Shown: positions 13,066 through 14,846 of the stretch, piece after piece | Layout of the letters: each line of letters opens with the position of its first letter | Numbering within the stretch: position 1 is the first letter of the stretch | Notes under the pieces: generated by a model | The model's database searches: none | What the model saw: the letters and a program-made list of their open reading frames with translations, nothing else | Told to the model about the DNA's origin: nothing | Position numbers and translations under genes: made by a program | Assembly: GCA_002322525.1 (NCBI GenBank) | Contig: DCOU01000127.1 | Coordinates: 4,225-19,070 of the forward strand | Origin: Candidatus Omnitrophica bacterium UBA1562 | GTDB taxonomy: Bacteria > Omnitrophota > Gorgyraeia > Gygaellales > Profunditerraquicolaceae | Reading direction: 5' to 3' | Length of the DNA stretch: 14,846 bases

Positions 13066-13536
13066 TTAAAGCGCCACCACTTTGCATCCTTTATCTTTAA
13101 TAATCAAAACAGCGCACGGTGCTTTGCGCGCTACCTTTTCTGCGGTAGAACCTAAGAGCGCGTGCTTTATGTCGCTTCTGCCCCGGCTTGACATGACAAT
13201 CAGATCCATACACCTATTCCTGGCAAACTTTACAATCTCCACAAAAGGATGGCCTTCCTTTATCAGGCCGCCGGCATAATGGCGCTTTGGGATATAGGAT
13301 TTAAACTCTTCAAGCCTTTTTTTGTTTTCAACTATAAAATCTTTATGGATTTTATTGCAGATATTTTCCAATGGAGGATGCACTTTATGGATTTGCTTCA
13401 TATGAAAGATGTCCTCTTCCACATGAAGGAGAAAAATCTTTCCGCCGCAACAACCGACCAATTTTACCGCTTCATACAATGCCTTTTTGGAAAAATGCGA
13501 GAAGTCAATCGGCACTAATATCTTTTTGAATTGCAT
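13066..13536 (-). CDS. Universal stress protein, UspA family
   Basis: A 156-residue single UspA domain. The start KKILVPIDFSHFSKKAL has the phosphate-near Asp11, and EGHPFVEIVKFARN is the typical middle motif. The nucleotide loop is SSRGRSDIKHALLGSTAE: Ser116 takes the place of the first Gly of the G-x2-G-x9-G-S/T motif, while Gly119, Gly129 and Ser130 are kept, so ATP binding may be weakened or altered. It carries seven cysteines, unusually many for this family, including the pair at 29-30. GGAAGGGGGG precedes the ATG at 13536, 16 bases after arsM. The same window has two more Usp domains fused to Acr3. Confidence 0.92.
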   Translation of the reverse strand: MQFKKILVPIDFSHFSKKALYEAVKLVGCCGGKIFLLHVEEDIFHMKQIHKVHPPLENICNKIHKDFIVENKKRLEEFKSYIPKRHYAGGLIKEGHPFVEIVKFARNRCMDLIVMSSRGRSDIKHALLGSTAEKVARKAPCAVLIIKDKGCKVVAL

Positions 13537-13552
13537 ATATCCCCCCTTCCTT

Positions 13553-14335
13553 TTATTTTTTCACAGCCGAAACTTTTATACTGGCTATTGTATTTTCGGC
13601 ACCCTTAAGATTATCAAACATTGCATCTACCGGATAACTTGATTCGTCTATCACCTTGACATCCTGAAACCCGACCATTGTTATAAGTTTTAGATATTCG
13701 TCTTTCTTAATCGCTCCGGCAAAACAGCCCACATATGCCTCAACAGATTCTTTAATTGCTTCCGGCAGATTTTTCGCAAGCACCAAATCTGAAACCATCA
13801 ATCTACCACCGGGTCCTAATACTCTGAATGCTTCCTTAAATACCGCTTCTTTATCCGGCGAAAGATTAATCACGCAATTGGAAATGATCACATCGATGGA
13901 ATTGTCTTCTACGGGAAGTTTCTCGATCTCGCCTAAACGGAACTCCACATTGGAGTATTTTCCCTTCTTGGCGTTTTCTTTTGCCTTAGCAATCATCTCT
14001 GGCGTCATATCAACGCCGATGACTTTGCCGGTTTTTCCGACTCTTGGAGAAGCAAGAAACGCATCGAATCCGGCGCCACTCCCTAAATCCAAAACAATAT
14101 CTCCTTCTTTTAAGGACGCTATGACAACCGGATTGCCGCACCCAAAACCTAAATTCGCGCCCTCAGGAACGGCGTTTATTTCCGCATCGCTATAGCCAAC
14201 CTTCTTGCTGATCTCTTTTGCTTGGTCTGTTCCGCAACAACAAGAACTTGTAGAACAACAGGAGACATTCTGTGTTATGGCTTTGACATAACCATCCCTG
14301 ACAATTTTTTTGATTTCTTCTGCTTTTCTTTTCAT
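13553..14335 (-). CDS. arsM: Arsenite methyltransferase
   Basis: A 260-residue SAM-dependent enzyme that methylates As(III). The SAM motif is VLDLGSGAGFDAFLA (81-95) and GVDMTPEMIAKAKENA follows. Three cysteines match the conserved arsenite ligands of ArsM by context: Cys66 in GANLGFGCGNP, Cys154 in IISNCVINLS and Cys204 in YVGCFAGAIK. The N-terminus has a cluster, VSCCSTSSCCC (Cys26, 27, 32, 33, 34), which may collect arsenite or bind a metal. Length is close to short bacterial ArsM. The ribosome site is GGG six bases before the ATG at 14335, eight bases after the small 54-residue gene. Methylated products may leave by diffusion or via ArsG-like export. Confidence 0.94.
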   Translation of the reverse strand: MKRKAEEIKKIVRDGYVKAITQNVSCCSTSSCCCGTDQAKEISKKVGYSDAEINAVPEGANLGFGCGNPVVIASLKEGDIVLDLGSGAGFDAFLASPRVGKTGKVIGVDMTPEMIAKAKENAKKGKYSNVEFRLGEIEKLPVEDNSIDVIISNCVINLSPDKEAVFKEAFRVLGPGGRLMVSDLVLAKNLPEAIKESVEAYVGCFAGAIKKDEYLKLITMVGFQDVKVIDESSYPVDAMFDNLKGAENTIASIKVSAVKK

Positions 14336-14343
14336 GTTTTACC

Positions 14344-14508
14344 CTATATCCCTTCCCGCTTCATCTTTGATGCATTTTCCCTATCGATCTGTTTTTTAAT
14401 CACTTCCTTGACGAAATCCAAAGCTCCTTCCTTATCGCGGTCAAGCACGATTTGCTCAATCCTAAGTAACTCATCTTGATTAAGACTAATAAGTTTTTTC
14501 TTCTCCAT
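14344..14508 (-). CDS. Small hydrophilic protein of unknown function
   Basis: A 54-residue frame from ATG at 14508 to TAG at 14346-14344. The sequence opens MEKKKLISLNQDELLRIEQI and continues with a helical, charged middle (DRDKEGALDFVKEVIKKQ) ending in a Lys/Arg-rich tail. It is probably two helices and soluble. AAGG in the last codons of the upstream cation transporter precedes it by about eight bases, and the gap to that gene is three bases, so it looks like a real translated gene. It lies 8 bases before arsM. I recognise no family; a role as a small partner of the transporter is only a guess. Confidence 0.7.
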   Translation of the reverse strand: MEKKKLISLNQDELLRIEQIVLDRDKEGALDFVKEVIKKQIDRENASKMKREGI

Positions 14509-14511
14509 ATA

Positions 14512-14846
14512 TCAAGCCTTAATCAAACTAACCCCTTTACACGAATTAACTTCAATCTGCAACGTCACATGAGTAATGGCAAATTTATCTTTAAGTATCT
14601 CTCCTACTCGCTTGACCAAAAGGCATGTTTCGCTCACTGGCATATCGCGCGACACATTGATATGCGCTTCAAAGTGAATGTCCCGCTCAGTTACCGCCCA
14701 TAGATGCGCATGATGAATGTCTTTTACTCCGTCAATGCCTTCTATCTGCGCCTGAATTTCCCTTAAGTTTATTCCCTTCGGAACATGTTGCATGAGAATG
14801 CGCGTGCTTTCTTCAATAATCTTGTATCCTTCTTTCAATACATAAA
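14512..14846 (-). CDS. Cation diffusion facilitator, C-terminal part (cut by window edge)
   Basis: The last 111 or so residues of a CDF-family metal/proton antiporter; the membrane part lies beyond 14846. The frame is open to the edge, so the start is not in the window. The visible portion is the cytoplasmic dimerisation domain: KIIEESTRILMQHVPKGINL leads in, followed by GVKDIHHAHLWAVTERDIHF and AHINVSRDMPV, with His residues placed as in the zinc-binding C-terminal domain of this family. It matches CzcD-like zinc or cobalt exporters. The domain end is followed, three bases later, by the 54-residue gene and then arsM, so metal efflux and arsenic methylation are transcribed together. Confidence 0.93.
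   Translation of the reverse strand, partial: YVLKEGYKIIEESTRILMQHVPKGINLREIQAQIEGIDGVKDIHHAHLWAVTERDIHFEAHINVSRDMPVSETCLLVKRVGEILKDKFAITHVTLQIEVNSCKGVSLIKA

Overview
All 25 genes found lie on the minus strand, so the window reads right to left. Gaps are short or absent, several stop/start codons overlap (ATGA, TAATG), and I saw no rRNA, tRNA, CRISPR array, transposase or clear intrinsic terminator. The envelope genes (Lgt, MacA/MacB-type tripartite efflux) indicate a diderm bacterium. The many small iron-sulfur and cysteine-rich proteins, a two-gene SufCB of the minimal type, an HdrA-like domain and the ArsM/ArsEFG set suggest an anaerobe. Style and content fit an uncultured lineage such as Omnitrophota, but that placement is a guess.

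Region A (14846 to 10081, in reading order): the end of a cation diffusion facilitator, a 54-residue unknown, the arsenite methyltransferase ArsM, a universal stress protein, an ArsE-like thioredoxin, a DGC-domain zinc protein, a 2[4Fe-4S] ferredoxin, a free-standing HdrA N-terminal-like domain, ArsF (membrane-anchored CxxC protein), ArsG (CcdA-like membrane protein), a small winged-helix protein and a four-cysteine DUF6951-like protein. Together these look like a metalloid-linked thiol/iron-sulfur redox cassette.

Region B (10062 to 6265): lgt, an OsmC-family protein, SufC, a short SufB, and a protein ending in a 4Fe-4S domain. These are general envelope and iron-sulfur assembly functions embedded in the same run.

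Region C (6244 to 2868): a strong promoter with a candidate ArsR site drives arsR, an Acr3 arsenite permease fused to two universal-stress domains, a thioredoxin-type arsC, and a YiiX-like papain-fold protein that overlaps arsC. This is a complete sense, reduce and extrude arsenic operon.

Region D (2859 to 1): a strong promoter overlaid by an inverted repeat, then a PadR-type repressor, a MacA-type adaptor, a LolD/MacB-type ATPase and the start of the MacB-type permease, cut by the window edge. The adaptor carries what looks like a TolC-type beta-hairpin inserted at the tip of its coiled-coil hairpin. I consider this the most surprising feature of the window. The second is the ArsE-DGC-ferredoxin-HdrA-like-ArsF-ArsG cassette, which has the parts for moving electrons from the cytoplasm across the membrane.
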